Positions 8,096 through 16,702 of a stretch of 64,000 bases of DNA are shown here, piece by piece. Position 1 is the stretch's first letter. Every line of letters begins with the position of its first letter. Both the position numbers and the translations under genes were made by a program. The DNA is from an uncultured Alistipes sp. (GTDB lineage Bacteria > Bacteroidota > Bacteroidia > Bacteroidales > Rikenellaceae): assembly GCA_944320685.1 (NCBI GenBank), contig CALUIK010000006.1, forward strand, positions 1-64,000, written 5' to 3'. The notes under the pieces are model-generated. The model made no database searches and was not told where the DNA came from. It worked only from the letters and a program-made list of their open reading frames with translations.

Positions 8096-10021
8096 TTATC
8101 GCGACGGTACGACACGTTTTACGGTGCCGTCGGCGTTGAACTCCAGCGGGTCGATGCACACCTCGCGGTGGGTGCCCGGGTTGTCGGATATGTGGTTGCG
8201 GTTTATGCGGTGGTAGACGATGTACCACTCGTCGGTGCCGGGTACCTGCAATACCGAATTGTGCGCCGTACCGTATATCTGCTGTTCGGGGTCCTGTATG
8301 AGTACGATGGGGTCGGCCGCCACCTCGATCGGACCGAGGGGTGAGCGCGATGTGCCGTATGCCACATGGTAATTGGCGGCGCCGGTGTCGTCAACCGACC
8401 ACATGAAATAATATAGTCCATTGCGGTAGAATACGTACGGTGCCTCGCGGTAGGCGTAATCCTCCAGCGTGCCGCCTTCGGGCGTCATTACTTTCAGCGT
8501 GCGCGGCTTTATCGAGAGCATATCCTTGTTCAGTTCCGCGCCCGCCATGTATCCGTTGCCCCAATAGAGGTATGTCTTGCCGGATACGGGGTCGGTGAAT
8601 ACGTCGACGTCGATCTGCTGCCCGTGTCCTACGGGCGAGTCGGTCACGATCGGGTGGCCGATGTCGGTAAATGGCCCAGTTGGCGAATCGGATACGGCCA
8701 CGCCTATCTGCTTGCCGCCGCCGGCTTTCGGGTTGCCGCTGAAGTAGAGGAAATATCTGTATTCGCCGTCGATGAGTTTCTCCTCTATGGCGGGGGCCCA
8801 AGCGTTGCCGTCGGCCCATGCCGACTGCTCCTTCAGGTCGAGCGCGACGCCTTCATAGAGCCACTGCTGCAGGTCGTCCGACGAGAAGACGGTATAATAC
8901 CAGCCGCCCCAGCCGTCATAGCCGTCGGTGGTGGAGTAGATGTAGTATTTGCCCGTCTTGTTCGAGTAGAGTATCTCGGGATCGGCGTGGAACCCTGTCA
9001 ATATGGGATTCTTCGGCGGCTCGGGCATGCCTTCGGGGCGGCCCCAGCGGGCGAACAGCTGTCGCAGCTCACCTGCCGTGACGGGGATGACGGTTCCGTG
9101 GCGCGGATGGAAGTCCATGCTCACCTCGTGGTCGATGGCGTGGAACGATCGCAGGTCCTCGCTCTCGGTGAATTGGTAACGGCCGCGCATGTAGACGTCG
9201 TACATCAGTATGTAGCGATTCTCGCCTATGAGCTTGAATGTCCCTGCACCCTCGACGGCTTCTGCCGTCTGCTGCTTGTAGTCGGGCTGTTCCTCCCATT
9301 TGCCCGATGTGAGCGAGTGCGTCGTGGCTGACTTTATGCCGTTGCCGTGGCCCTCGGTCTTGTAGAAGAGGTGATATGTGCCGTCGCGCAGCACTATGTC
9401 GCCGTCAATGCACGAAAGGCGGTTCTCGGGTATGAAAAGCGGATGCGGCTCGCCCTCAAGGTCAGTGAACGAGTCGTTGGCGTAGGCGTAGTATATTACG
9501 TCGGGGCCGTCGCCATATTTCATCGACCAATATATCATGTATTTGCCCGCTTCGGGATCATATATGGTCTGCGGGGCCCATACGCGCTTTAGGTTCTCCT
9601 GCCCTTCGTAGCGTTTCTGCATGTTGACCACCGAGTGTGTCCAATTGACCAGATCGGTCGAACGCATCAGCACCATGGCGCGGTTCGAGTCCCAGCCGTT
9701 GCCGGAGACCATGTCGGTAGCCACCATATAGAACGTGCGGCCGTCCTCGCCGCGCAGGATATGCGGGTCGCGCATGCCGCCCGTGGAGCTGATCTGTTTC
9801 GAGTCGAGGACGGGCCGGTTGTTGTTCAGTGCGCGGTAGTTGAAGCCGTCGTAACTCACGGCGAAGCATATTGCCTCCTGCGAGATGTGGTTGCCCGTAA
9901 AATAGGCGAACAGGTAGCCTGCATAGTCTTTTTCGGTTACGGGGTCGGTTTCGGGTGTTGCAGCAGCTGCCGTGGTGGCCATGCCGAGCAGAATAAGGGT
10001 TGTCAGCAAATAACGCTTCAT
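8096..10021 (-). CDS. Two-domain glycoside hydrolase family 43-like protein
   Basis: The ATG at 10021 gives a 641-residue protein with signal peptide (MKRYLLTTLILLGMATTAAAA). Two five-bladed-propeller GH43-like modules follow. The first (about 30-300) has GGMRDPHILR and GDIVLRDGTYHLFY; the second (about 310-640) has GFHADPEILY, DGNAWAPAIEE, GQQIDVDVF and YREAPYVF, which look like the Asp base, pKa-modulating Asp and acid Glu of the family. Likely an arabinofuranosidase or xylosidase; substrate unknown. First gene of a three-gene operon with an esterase and a DPP-IV peptidase. Upstream in-frame codons to 10210 overlap the promoter and are not used. Confidence 0.85.
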   Translation of the reverse strand: MKRYLLTTLILLGMATTAAAATPETDPVTEKDYAGYLFAYFTGNHISQEAICFAVSYDGFNYRALNNNRPVLDSKQISSTGGMRDPHILRGEDGRTFYMVATDMVSGNGWDSNRAMVLMRSTDLVNWTHSVVNMQKRYEGQENLKRVWAPQTIYDPEAGKYMIYWSMKYGDGPDVIYYAYANDSFTDLEGEPHPLFIPENRLSCIDGDIVLRDGTYHLFYKTEGHGNGIKSATTHSLTSGKWEEQPDYKQQTAEAVEGAGTFKLIGENRYILMYDVYMRGRYQFTESEDLRSFHAIDHEVSMDFHPRHGTVIPVTAGELRQLFARWGRPEGMPEPPKNPILTGFHADPEILYSNKTGKYYIYSTTDGYDGWGGWYYTVFSSDDLQQWLYEGVALDLKEQSAWADGNAWAPAIEEKLIDGEYRYFLYFSGNPKAGGGKQIGVAVSDSPTGPFTDIGHPIVTDSPVGHGQQIDVDVFTDPVSGKTYLYWGNGYMAGAELNKDMLSIKPRTLKVMTPEGGTLEDYAYREAPYVFYRNGLYYFMWSVDDTGAANYHVAYGTSRSPLGPIEVAADPIVLIQDPEQQIYGTAHNSVLQVPGTDEWYIVYHRINRNHISDNPGTHREVCIDPLEFNADGTVKRVVPSR

Positions 10022-10116
10022 CGGATTAATGCTATGGGTTTCTCGGGTACGGCTCACGGCCGTACGAAGAGAGCCCCGACGGCACGGTGTCGTGCGCGGC
10101 AAGGCTTCTTTACCGA

Positions 10117-10147
10117 CAAAGATAGTGAAAGTCGGGCGCAGAGCCAA
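10117..10147 (-). promoter_or_regulatory. Promoter of the GH43-esterase-peptidase operon
   Basis: Minus strand: TATCTTTG (10117-10124) with TTG at 10145-10147, spacer 20 bp. The leader to the ATG at 10021 is about 90 nt. Confidence 0.7.
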
Positions 10148-10249
10148 ATGAAAACGGCGTTTTCGAATCCGTATCGGTCGGGATGCACACGTATTGGGCC
10201 GATATGCCAAAAAAGGGCGAAATTTTTTTTACGATAGGGGATTAATAGT

Positions 10250-10257
10250 TATTTTTG
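10250..10257 (+). promoter_or_regulatory. -7 element upstream of the DUF1080 lipoprotein gene
   Basis: TATTTTTG matches TAnnTTTG, 38 bp before the ATG at 10296. No clear TTG lies 19-21 bp upstream; a T-run (10223-10230) occupies that place. Confidence 0.5.
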
Positions 10258-10295
10258 CAATTCAAGGTTTAACGGAAAAAGTGTAATTTTAAGTC

Positions 10296-10925
10296 ATGAA
10301 ACTGAAATTTATTTTTGCGGCGGCGGCATTGGCTGCCATAGTTTCTTCATGTGCCGACAGCAACAAGGCCTCGTTGTTCAACGGTAAGGACCTCAACGGA
10401 TGGGTCTGCGTCGTGGACAGCGCGAGCGATGTGTCGGCAAGTGAAGTCTTCGGCGTGGTGGATGGCAATATCCGTATCGAGGGAAATCCTTTCGGGTATA
10501 TGCGTACGCACAAGAAGTATGGCGACTACCGGCTCCATGTCGAATGGAGGTGGATAGGCGAGGGCACCAACAGCGGTATCTTCCAGCGCGTGCAGGGTGA
10601 CGACAAGGTATGGCCTACGGCCGTGGAGTGCCAGCTCAAGGCGGGCAGGGCCGGTGATTTCGTGATGTTGGGCGGAGCCAAGATCGCCGAAGTGGAGTGT
10701 GTGGGTGATTTCCCTGTCAAGGATCGTGTTGCCGGCGAGTGCGAGAAGGCTGTGGGCGAGTGGAACGAGGCCGATATTGTATGTACGGGAGGCAAGATAA
10801 CCGTTTATATAAACGGGGAGCTTCAGAACGAGGCCACGTCCGAGTACAAGAACGGGTATATCGCCCTGCAAAGCGAAGGGGGGCCGATAGAGTTCCGTAA
10901 CATATATCTTACGAGCGTGGAGTAG
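10296..10925 (+). CDS. DUF1080 lipoprotein (3-keto-disaccharide hydrolase family)
   Basis: A 209-residue lipoprotein (lipobox VSSC at about residues 17-20) with one DUF1080 domain. The hallmark LFNGKDLNGW is at residues 27-36 and GTNSGIFQRV lies mid-domain; the end EGGPIEFRNIYL is also typical. The family has a LamG-like beta-sandwich, and some members are reported to hydrolyse 3-keto-glycosides. It is transcribed divergently from the GH43 operon, so it may share a sugar-processing role, but this is inference. A second, double-domain member lies at 14461-15756. Confidence 0.85.
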   Translation: MKLKFIFAAAALAAIVSSCADSNKASLFNGKDLNGWVCVVDSASDVSASEVFGVVDGNIRIEGNPFGYMRTHKKYGDYRLHVEWRWIGEGTNSGIFQRVQGDDKVWPTAVECQLKAGRAGDFVMLGGAKIAEVECVGDFPVKDRVAGECEKAVGEWNEADIVCTGGKITVYINGELQNEATSEYKNGYIALQSEGGPIEFRNIYLTSVE

Positions 10926-11020
10926 TCCGGCACGTTGTGCGGGACAGCCGGCAGCTTGCATGTAGCGCCTGTTGTTGCTGCAGGAGTTTCGGTACACGGG
11001 CGGTCGGCCGCGTTTGCGGA

Positions 11021-11052
11021 TTTGCAAAAGTGGATCCGTTTTACTACTTTTG
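11021..11052 (+). promoter_or_regulatory. Promoter of the 95-residue protein gene
   Basis: TTTG (11021-11024) and TACTTTTG (11045-11052) are separated by 20 bp, fitting the Bacteroidetes promoter form. The ATG is at 11095. Confidence 0.7.
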
Positions 11053-11094
11053 TCGGAAACAATATCCTAATATAAAGGTAAAAACTGAATCGGT

Positions 11095-11382
11095 ATGGCA
11101 AATTTGAGAGATCTTAAAAAAGAGATCGACTATCGTTTGGAGGAGTTCGTCTTCGATTGCGAGATGGCGATATATTTCCAGCCCTCGAAGGAGGATGCTG
11201 TCGTGGAGTTGATGGAGAAGGCCGTGGAGTTGCGCAATGTGCTCTATGCAAAGGCCAACAACCCGACCGAGCCGCACAACGCTTCTCTCGTGCGCAAGTA
11301 TTACGCAGCTTTCCGCCGCGATATGGTGTCGTCGTTCGAGAGCCTGTTCGGCGATTTGAGCCGCCTCAACGAGGCCAAGTAA
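11095..11382 (+). CDS. Conserved small helical cytosolic protein
   Basis: A 95-residue, charged, mostly alpha-helical protein with no signal peptide or membrane segment. I do not recognise a named domain. It has its own well-formed promoter and terminator, so it is a real monocistronic gene, and its codon use matches its neighbours. The compact helical, acidic character (EIDYRLEEFVFDCEMAIYF at the start) could suit a small structural or adaptor protein; no function is assigned. Confidence 0.7.
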   Translation: MANLRDLKKEIDYRLEEFVFDCEMAIYFQPSKEDAVVELMEKAVELRNVLYAKANNPTEPHNASLVRKYYAAFRRDMVSSFESLFGDLSRLNEAK

Positions 11383-11400
11383 GGCAGCGTGCATGTCGTA

Positions 11401-11438
11401 AAAGAGCAGGATCCTATCGAAAAGGGTTCTGCTCTTTT
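11401..11438 (+). terminator. Terminator after the 95-residue protein gene
   Basis: Stem 11401-11414 with 11424-11437 (14 bp, two G-U pairs), then a T-tract ending at 11438. Confidence 0.8.
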
Positions 11439-11513
11439 ATTTTGGTAATGATGCCGAAAGTGGGCGGTGGTATAGAATGTAACCGGCATAATATTTGGTA
11501 GTTAGGAGGGTAA

Positions 11514-11553
11514 AACAAAGATTGGTGGAAACCGGTTTCTACTAATCTTTGTT
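11514..11553 (-). terminator. Long near-perfect hairpin downstream of the TlpA-like gene
   Basis: A 40-nt near-palindrome (11514-11553) pairs end to end with only G-U style deviations, centred on CCGG. It lies about 90 bp past the stop of the 11641-12534 gene on the minus strand and most likely ends that transcript. Confidence 0.55.
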
Positions 11554-11640
11554 TGTATCAAAAAACGCAGAATACGATGTACCCCTTTGCGGATTTTTAT
11601 AGACAATGGAATGTGGTATTCGTAACGGTTGTACTCGCTA

Positions 11641-12534
11641 TTATTGCAAGATAAGTTCCCTTAGATATTTTTCTGCATATTCGATATTTCCCCTGAATAT
11701 TAACTTTCCGTCAGGATCAAATATAATTACAGTAGGAAAGCACGCAACTCCAATTTCTTTTAAGATTGGATTGTCCTTGTCTATTGCAAGAATAGGGAAA
11801 GAACAATTTCTTTTATTCAGAATATCCTGACCTGTTTCACAGGTCTCTCCGTCTTTGTCGTCACAACAAAATACCGAATATATCTCAACACCTGATTCGG
11901 ATTTATATCTGTCGTACACCTCCTGCACTTTGGGGAAAGTCCGTATACACACACTACATTCACCCGACCAGAAATCCAGAACGACGTATTTACCCTTAAA
12001 TTTATTCAATGGCACATCTTCCCCCTGTTTATCCTGAAGGATTAGCGGATTATTCACGATTTGCTCGGTTTTGCCTGAAAAAGTACCGAAATCAAGATAG
12101 TTCCCGTATTTTACATATCCGTCATAAGCAAACCAAACATATAATCCTCCAGCAATAACTACTAAAATAATTTTGGACGATAACTTTAACAAGGTCACAA
12201 ATATGCACCCCAAACCGACAGCCAACAATCGGGCTAAAAATTCCGGGAAAGATACTAAAGTACCATTGAAATCCATTATACGCAACGGGATATCTATGAA
12301 TGCCAATATTATCGCCAATACAATGCCAATACTTGACAGGCGTCCCCTGTATTTTCTCAACAAAAATATTGTTAAAATAAAATAAAGGACGCTCATTACA
12401 AGGAATGACAATGGGAGACCATACAGAGAGAATAGTTCTAATTTATAATACCTCATTAGAAATCCTAAAAAGAATATACATAGAGATATGATAAATATTC
12501 CGACGTATACTAAAACCTTTTGAATTTTTGTCAT
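11641..12534 (-). CDS. Membrane-anchored TlpA-like thioredoxin-family protein
   Basis: A 297-residue protein with about five N-terminal membrane segments (residues about 8-27, 40-60, 66-83, 98-116, 120-137) and a C-terminal TlpA/AhpC-TSA thioredoxin fold. The redox motif is Cys193-x-x-Cys196 in WSGECSVC. The layout resembles DoxX/MauE-type membrane halves fused to a thioredoxin; the domain probably faces the periplasm and handles disulphides. Base composition is clearly AT-richer than the neighbours, and codon choice differs, suggesting recent acquisition. It sits alone between convergent and same-strand genes. Confidence 0.75.
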   Translation of the reverse strand: MTKIQKVLVYVGIFIISLCIFFLGFLMRYYKLELFSLYGLPLSFLVMSVLYFILTIFLLRKYRGRLSSIGIVLAIILAFIDIPLRIMDFNGTLVSFPEFLARLLAVGLGCIFVTLLKLSSKIILVVIAGGLYVWFAYDGYVKYGNYLDFGTFSGKTEQIVNNPLILQDKQGEDVPLNKFKGKYVVLDFWSGECSVCIRTFPKVQEVYDRYKSESGVEIYSVFCCDDKDGETCETGQDILNKRNCSFPILAIDKDNPILKEIGVACFPTVIIFDPDGKLIFRGNIEYAEKYLRELILQ

Positions 12535-12588
12535 AATATAAAGAATAAATATAGTGTTATGCTATCCGCCGGATTCGGACGCAGGTAA

Positions 12589-13368
12589 TTATCCATGATG
12601 CGGGCATCCGTCGCCCTCGTGGTGTCCGAGCACCGTGTGCGGGATGTCGCCGTGCGAGATGATCTGTATGGGGCAGTTATATTCGCGCAACTGTTCGGTT
12701 GTGATGATGTTCGAGTCGTGGCGGTGTACATGGCGGTTGACGCATACGATGGATTTTACGACGCTGGTTATGGTCCCCACGTCGTGCGTTATCATCACTA
12801 TGGCCATGCGGTTGTTGAGGCGCTGCAGCATTGCGTATAGTTCCCGTCCGAAACTGCTGTCGACGAAGTTGGTCGGCTCGTCGAGTATGAGCAGCTGCGG
12901 GTCGGATATTATGGCGCGGCACAGCAGGGCGCGCTGCATCTGGCCGCCCGACACCTCGCCTATGGGCTGCGAGGCTATGTCGCCTATGCCCGCTTCGTCG
13001 AGAAGCCGTGCCGCGAGACGTCTGTCCGCAGCCTTGTAGAGCCCGAAGAAACCCTTGCCGCTCTGCAGGCCCGAGAGGGCGACCTCCTCGATCGAGATGG
13101 GGAAACGGCGGTCGAACTGAGATACTTGTGGCATGTAGCCTATTTTGTAGTGGTTGCCGCAGCGCAGCGAGTTGTCTATGGCTATGGTGCCGCTGTGCGG
13201 CACGGCCCCGAGGATCGCCTTGGCCAGCGAACTCTTGCCGCCGCCGTTGGGCCCGATGACGCCTATGAAGTCATCGTCGTAAATATCGAGGTCGACATTC
13301 TCCAATGCCACGTGCCCGTCGTACGATACCCCTACGCCGCGCAGCGATATGAGCGTTTTTCTATCCAT
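12589..13368 (-). CDS. znuC: Zinc/manganese ABC transporter ATP-binding protein
   Basis: A 259-residue ABC ATPase. Walker A GPNGGGKSS is at residues 39-47, the signature is VSGGQMQRALL, and Walker B is LLILDEPTN followed by the H-loop MITHDVG. The His-rich C-terminus (HHEGDGCPHHG) and the ZnuA-like gene 8 bp upstream point to Zn or Mn uptake. Starting at 13368 gives the usual length; further upstream codons overlap the partner gene. No ZnuB-like permease follows: the next gene is the unrelated TlpA-like protein. The symbol rests on context more than on unique residues. Confidence 0.85.
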   Translation of the reverse strand: MDRKTLISLRGVGVSYDGHVALENVDLDIYDDDFIGVIGPNGGGKSSLAKAILGAVPHSGTIAIDNSLRCGNHYKIGYMPQVSQFDRRFPISIEEVALSGLQSGKGFFGLYKAADRRLAARLLDEAGIGDIASQPIGEVSGGQMQRALLCRAIISDPQLLILDEPTNFVDSSFGRELYAMLQRLNNRMAIVMITHDVGTITSVVKSIVCVNRHVHRHDSNIITTEQLREYNCPIQIISHGDIPHTVLGHHEGDGCPHHG

Positions 13369-13376
13369 ATGCGCAT

Positions 13377-14282
13377 TTACTGCCCGCTTTGCGTTATGGT
13401 GCGGGTGATTTCGAGTATATTGCCTTCGACATCCTCCGCCATGGGGTCGATCTCGCGGCATGCGACGCCTATGTCGCGTGCCACGACCTCCACGACCGAC
13501 TTCGGGAATTGCGACTGGTAGAGCAGTGCCGTGACATGCGCCGCGCGTGCGCGGTCGATTACGCGGGCCAATTCCCGCGCCGAAGGCTCCTTGCCGTCGG
13601 TCTCGACGGCGATCTGTTCCATCCCGTATGCCCGGGCAAAGTAGGTGAGGGCAGGGTGGTAGACGACGAACGCTTTAGTCTTCGACGCTTCGCACATGGC
13701 GCGGCATTCGTCGTCGAGCCTGCGCAGCCGACCGTCGAAGTCTTCGTATGATCGGGTATACTTCACCGAGTCGGGATAACGCATCATGACTGCCTCGTAT
13801 ACGTTGCGCGCCATTGTCCTTAGCTCGCGCGGCGAGGTCCATATATGGGGGTCGATACCGTGGGGCATGCCCATGGCGGCATCTCTGCCGCGGGACGCTA
13901 TCGCTTCGTGGCGCCCGTGCGAGCATGAGCCTGCCATGAGCTCTATGCCGCGGCTTAGGTCGACGAGATTGTCCTTGTGTTCCATGCGCGCAAGCAGTGC
14001 ATTCTCGAAGTCGATGAGTCCCGTAGCGAAGACCATCTGCGACTCGTTCATGCGGATGTATTGTTTGGGTGACGGCTCGAATGTTTCGGGGCTTGCACCT
14101 GCCGGTACGAGAACGTCGATAGCGAAGTCCTGACCTACGATCTGCTCGATGATATGTTTTACCGGCAGTATGGTGGCGGTCATAATCTGACGGCCGTCTG
14201 CCTTTGCAGCGCCTTCACCGCATGAGGCAAGCGACAGGGATGCGGCGGCAATAAGCGGCGATATGTATGCGGTGAATTTCAT
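13377..14282 (-). CDS. znuA: Zinc/manganese ABC transporter substrate-binding lipoprotein
   Basis: A 301-residue cluster A-I metal-binding lipoprotein (lipobox SLASC near residue 21). Visible features include PVKHIIEQIVG near the first metal His, PSPKQYIRMNES, a short His-containing loop (SCSHGRHE...MPHG), the second ligand region GIDPHIWTSP, and VVYHPALTYFARAYG with the third His. It captures Zn2+ or Mn2+ and would hand it to a permease, which is absent here. Overlap and spacing with znuC (8 bp) indicate one operon. A TATATTTG -7 motif occurs at 14323-14330 (minus) upstream. Confidence 0.85.
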   Translation of the reverse strand: MKFTAYISPLIAAASLSLASCGEGAAKADGRQIMTATILPVKHIIEQIVGQDFAIDVLVPAGASPETFEPSPKQYIRMNESQMVFATGLIDFENALLARMEHKDNLVDLSRGIELMAGSCSHGRHEAIASRGRDAAMGMPHGIDPHIWTSPRELRTMARNVYEAVMMRYPDSVKYTRSYEDFDGRLRRLDDECRAMCEASKTKAFVVYHPALTYFARAYGMEQIAVETDGKEPSARELARVIDRARAAHVTALLYQSQFPKSVVEVVARDIGVACREIDPMAEDVEGNILEITRTITQSGQ

Positions 14283-14322
14283 TGCGTCAAGTCAGTGTTT
14301 CGGCTTTGCGGCCGTAAACATG

Positions 14323-14330
14323 CAAATATA
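14323..14330 (-). promoter_or_regulatory. -7 element upstream of znuA
   Basis: TATATTTG on the minus strand, 40 bp before the znuA ATG; no clear -33 TTG. I saw no Zur-like dyad I could defend. Confidence 0.45.
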
Positions 14331-14411
14331 CGAATTTTGCCGATATAATTCGGCCTGCCGCGGCCAAAAAGGAGGTGCCCGCATCTGCCGTCGGGCGTGC
14401 GGGGACAAAAA

Positions 14412-14440
14412 AGTCCGATCCCCGCCAAGGGGATCGGACT
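14412..14440 (-). terminator. Terminator of the double DUF1080 gene
   Basis: A 12-bp GC-rich perfect stem (14412-14423 with 14429-14440) is followed on the minus strand by six Ts. It lies 20 bp past the stop codon. Confidence 0.88.
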
Positions 14441-14460
14441 CGTATGGTATGTATTGCGGT

Positions 14461-15756
14461 TTATAGCGTGGTGAGTTTGAAGTTCTTCCAGAGTACCTTG
14501 ATGTTGTTGCCGTCGTGTATCTGGAGCATGATGCGGCCCGGGGTCTTGCCGATGAGTTCGTCCTCGATGTCGACCATGGCCTCGCCGTTGAGCCATGTCT
14601 GCACCTTGCCGCCCTCAACGCGCAGGCGGAGCATGTTCCACTCGCCCTCCTTGAGGATCGTCTCCTTCTCGTCGGGTATCTGTACGAGCCAGCCGCGTCC
14701 GTAAGACTCGTATATTCCGCCCGTGTCGTTGCCCTTGGGAGCGACTTCGCACTGCCAGCCGTTGACGATGTTGTTCTTGTAGCCGCCCTCGACGAACGAA
14801 TGGAAGAAGAGGCCCGAGTTACCGTTAGTGACCTGCTTGAACTCTACTGTCAGATCGAAGTCGTCGTAGTATTCGCGTGTGCCGAGGTAACCGTAGCGCA
14901 GATCCTCGCCGTTTTCAGTAACGAGATTGCCCTCGCCGTCAACCGATACGCGCATGCTGCCGAAGAGCTCCCAGCCCGTGAGGTCCTTGCCGTTGAACAG
15001 GTCTACCGTCTTGCCGGCCTTGCGGGGCAGTTCCTTGATCTTGATGTTGCGGAACGAGGCGGGATCGCCGTGGTCCTGAAGGCAGATGACACCCTCGTGC
15101 GCAAGACCGTACTCGGTGGCGTCGCCCCATTTGCCGCTGGCTTTCTTGGCGAACCAATCGTCGGTCCATGCTTCGAACTCAAGGATCTTCTCGCCGTTGA
15201 GCCAATGCTCCACATGGCCGTTGTCGAAAACGATCTTTGACGTGTTCCATTCGCCGACGGGATTTACGTGCATCTTCTCGTAGTCGGGCAGGTGCATGGC
15301 GTAGTCGACGCCCAGCTTCTGCCACTCCTCGAGTTTGGCGGGGGTGTTGACCTCCTCCCAGCCTTCGTTGTCGATGAGCTGATACTCGGGCCCCGTAACA
15401 TACGGTACGGGGAATTTGGGGTTCTCGACCACGTGGTAGAGCATGCCGCTGTTACCGCCGTGAGTGAGTTTCCAATCCCATACCAGCTCGAAGTTGGCGT
15501 ATTTCTTGTCGGTTACGATATAACCCGAGGCATCGCCTCCCTCGCCCGATGCCTGTATGCAGCCGTCTACAACACGCCAGCCGTTGGTGAGCGAGTCGCC
15601 ATTGTAGTCGCGCCAACCGTCGAGGTTTTCGCCGTTGAAGAGAAGCTGCCAGCCGTCGGCCTCCTCGGCTGCGGTGAGCATGTTGTGCTGCTGGCACGAT
15701 GTCGCGGCTCCTGCGGTTATCGCGGCAACTGCGATCACGGATAGAATTTTCTTCAT
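14461..15756 (-). CDS. Tandem DUF1080 lipoprotein
   Basis: The ATG at 15756 gives a 431-residue lipoprotein (lipobox GAATSC, residues 16-21). Two DUF1080 domains follow. The first begins with LFNGENLDGW (about residue 40) and the second with LFNGKDLTGW (about residue 250); both contain the GNSG(M/L) turn. Members of this family cleave 3-keto-disaccharides in some Bacteroides pathways, but no 3-dehydrogenase genes lie beside it, so the role is open. The frame is open to 16008, but residues before the lipoprotein signal are not plausible. Confidence 0.85.
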   Translation of the reverse strand: MKKILSVIAVAAITAGAATSCQQHNMLTAAEEADGWQLLFNGENLDGWRDYNGDSLTNGWRVVDGCIQASGEGGDASGYIVTDKKYANFELVWDWKLTHGGNSGMLYHVVENPKFPVPYVTGPEYQLIDNEGWEEVNTPAKLEEWQKLGVDYAMHLPDYEKMHVNPVGEWNTSKIVFDNGHVEHWLNGEKILEFEAWTDDWFAKKASGKWGDATEYGLAHEGVICLQDHGDPASFRNIKIKELPRKAGKTVDLFNGKDLTGWELFGSMRVSVDGEGNLVTENGEDLRYGYLGTREYYDDFDLTVEFKQVTNGNSGLFFHSFVEGGYKNNIVNGWQCEVAPKGNDTGGIYESYGRGWLVQIPDEKETILKEGEWNMLRLRVEGGKVQTWLNGEAMVDIEDELIGKTPGRIMLQIHDGNNIKVLWKNFKLTTL

Positions 15757-15821
15757 AGTGTTTATTGTGTTAAAGTAGTTGTATAAGCCGGTGTATTTGT
15801 CATAGTTATCCATCCCGTGCA

Positions 15822-16478
15822 TTATCCTGTCTTTTGCGCTATATACCTTGCCTTCAGAGAATAGCCTCCCTCCTGCGTGGTGCATGCCTCGAGTATCAGT
15901 CCCTTCATGTCGTCTGTCGGGACGGCCCCGGCGGTGCAGTGGGGCAGGAGGTCGGTGTACCATACATGCCATGTACGGCCGTTGAAAGATGCCTCGGCGC
16001 AACGGCATTCATAACCCATTATGCGGCGTGTCGCGCCCGTATCGTGCCACGGCGAGGATGTCGAGGCGTTGGCCACGAAGCAAGCCTGAGGGTCAATGTC
16101 GGCAGGGCAGTACTCCCCGTCGAACCGGCGTAATGCCATCTTGCGGCTGCACGATGGCCTCATGTGGAAGAATCCTTTGCCGCGGCTGTTATATACGGTG
16201 TCGACATGCAGGTGGAGAAAGTCGCTGCGGCCGCAGTCTGTACGTTCGTATATCACGTCGAGTGTCGATGGAGGGACCTGTTGAAGGCCGGACCCGACGG
16301 CACTGTCGGCGACGTGTCCCGCTCCGTATCCCGATGCGTATGTGTATACGAAAAAAAACGCGACTGCGGCGGCTACGGACAATGTGTTGATATGTCGAAT
16401 CGGAATCTTCAAGTTCTTGCACGTTTTTCGTTTGTATGCGTCCGTCCGGTGTCGGGCCTTATCGCTTATCGGCAGCAT
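15822..16478 (-). CDS. GLPGLI-like family protein
   Basis: About 218 residues. An N-terminal membrane anchor or uncleaved signal (about residues 28-47, ending VYTYASG) precedes an exported domain. The C-terminal part reads IMGYECRCAEASFNGRTWHVW and later DMKGLILEA, matching the GLPGLI family layout (conserved GY.C..A...GR...W and GLPGLILE) with MKGLILE in place of the name motif. Function of the family is unknown. The frame is open to 16559, but a TATTTTTG -7 element at 16528-16535 (minus) would place transcription start inside that extension, favouring 16478. Confidence 0.6.
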   Translation of the reverse strand: MLPISDKARHRTDAYKRKTCKNLKIPIRHINTLSVAAAVAFFFVYTYASGYGAGHVADSAVGSGLQQVPPSTLDVIYERTDCGRSDFLHLHVDTVYNSRGKGFFHMRPSCSRKMALRRFDGEYCPADIDPQACFVANASTSSPWHDTGATRRIMGYECRCAEASFNGRTWHVWYTDLLPHCTAGAVPTDDMKGLILEACTTQEGGYSLKARYIAQKTG

Positions 16479-16702
16479 TATGCTGTTCGCGCGGTTCGAA
16501 AGCCGCTTGGCCGTACGCTTCCCGATACAAAAATAGAAAATAAAACTGAAAATGACCATTATTACGGTAGCTTTTGGCCGTTTTTATTACGAAAACCGGC
16601 GGGTTTCGGTTGCAATTTTATATCTTTATACCAAATATGAATATTACGGTCCGAGTCTCGGGTGAGTCCGGACTTTTGCTTTCGGGCTTAACCCGCAGTG
16701 TC

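Noticed and set aside
12589..14282. Zur or Fur operator upstream of znuA
   Set aside because: No convincing dyad was found near 14283-14360.
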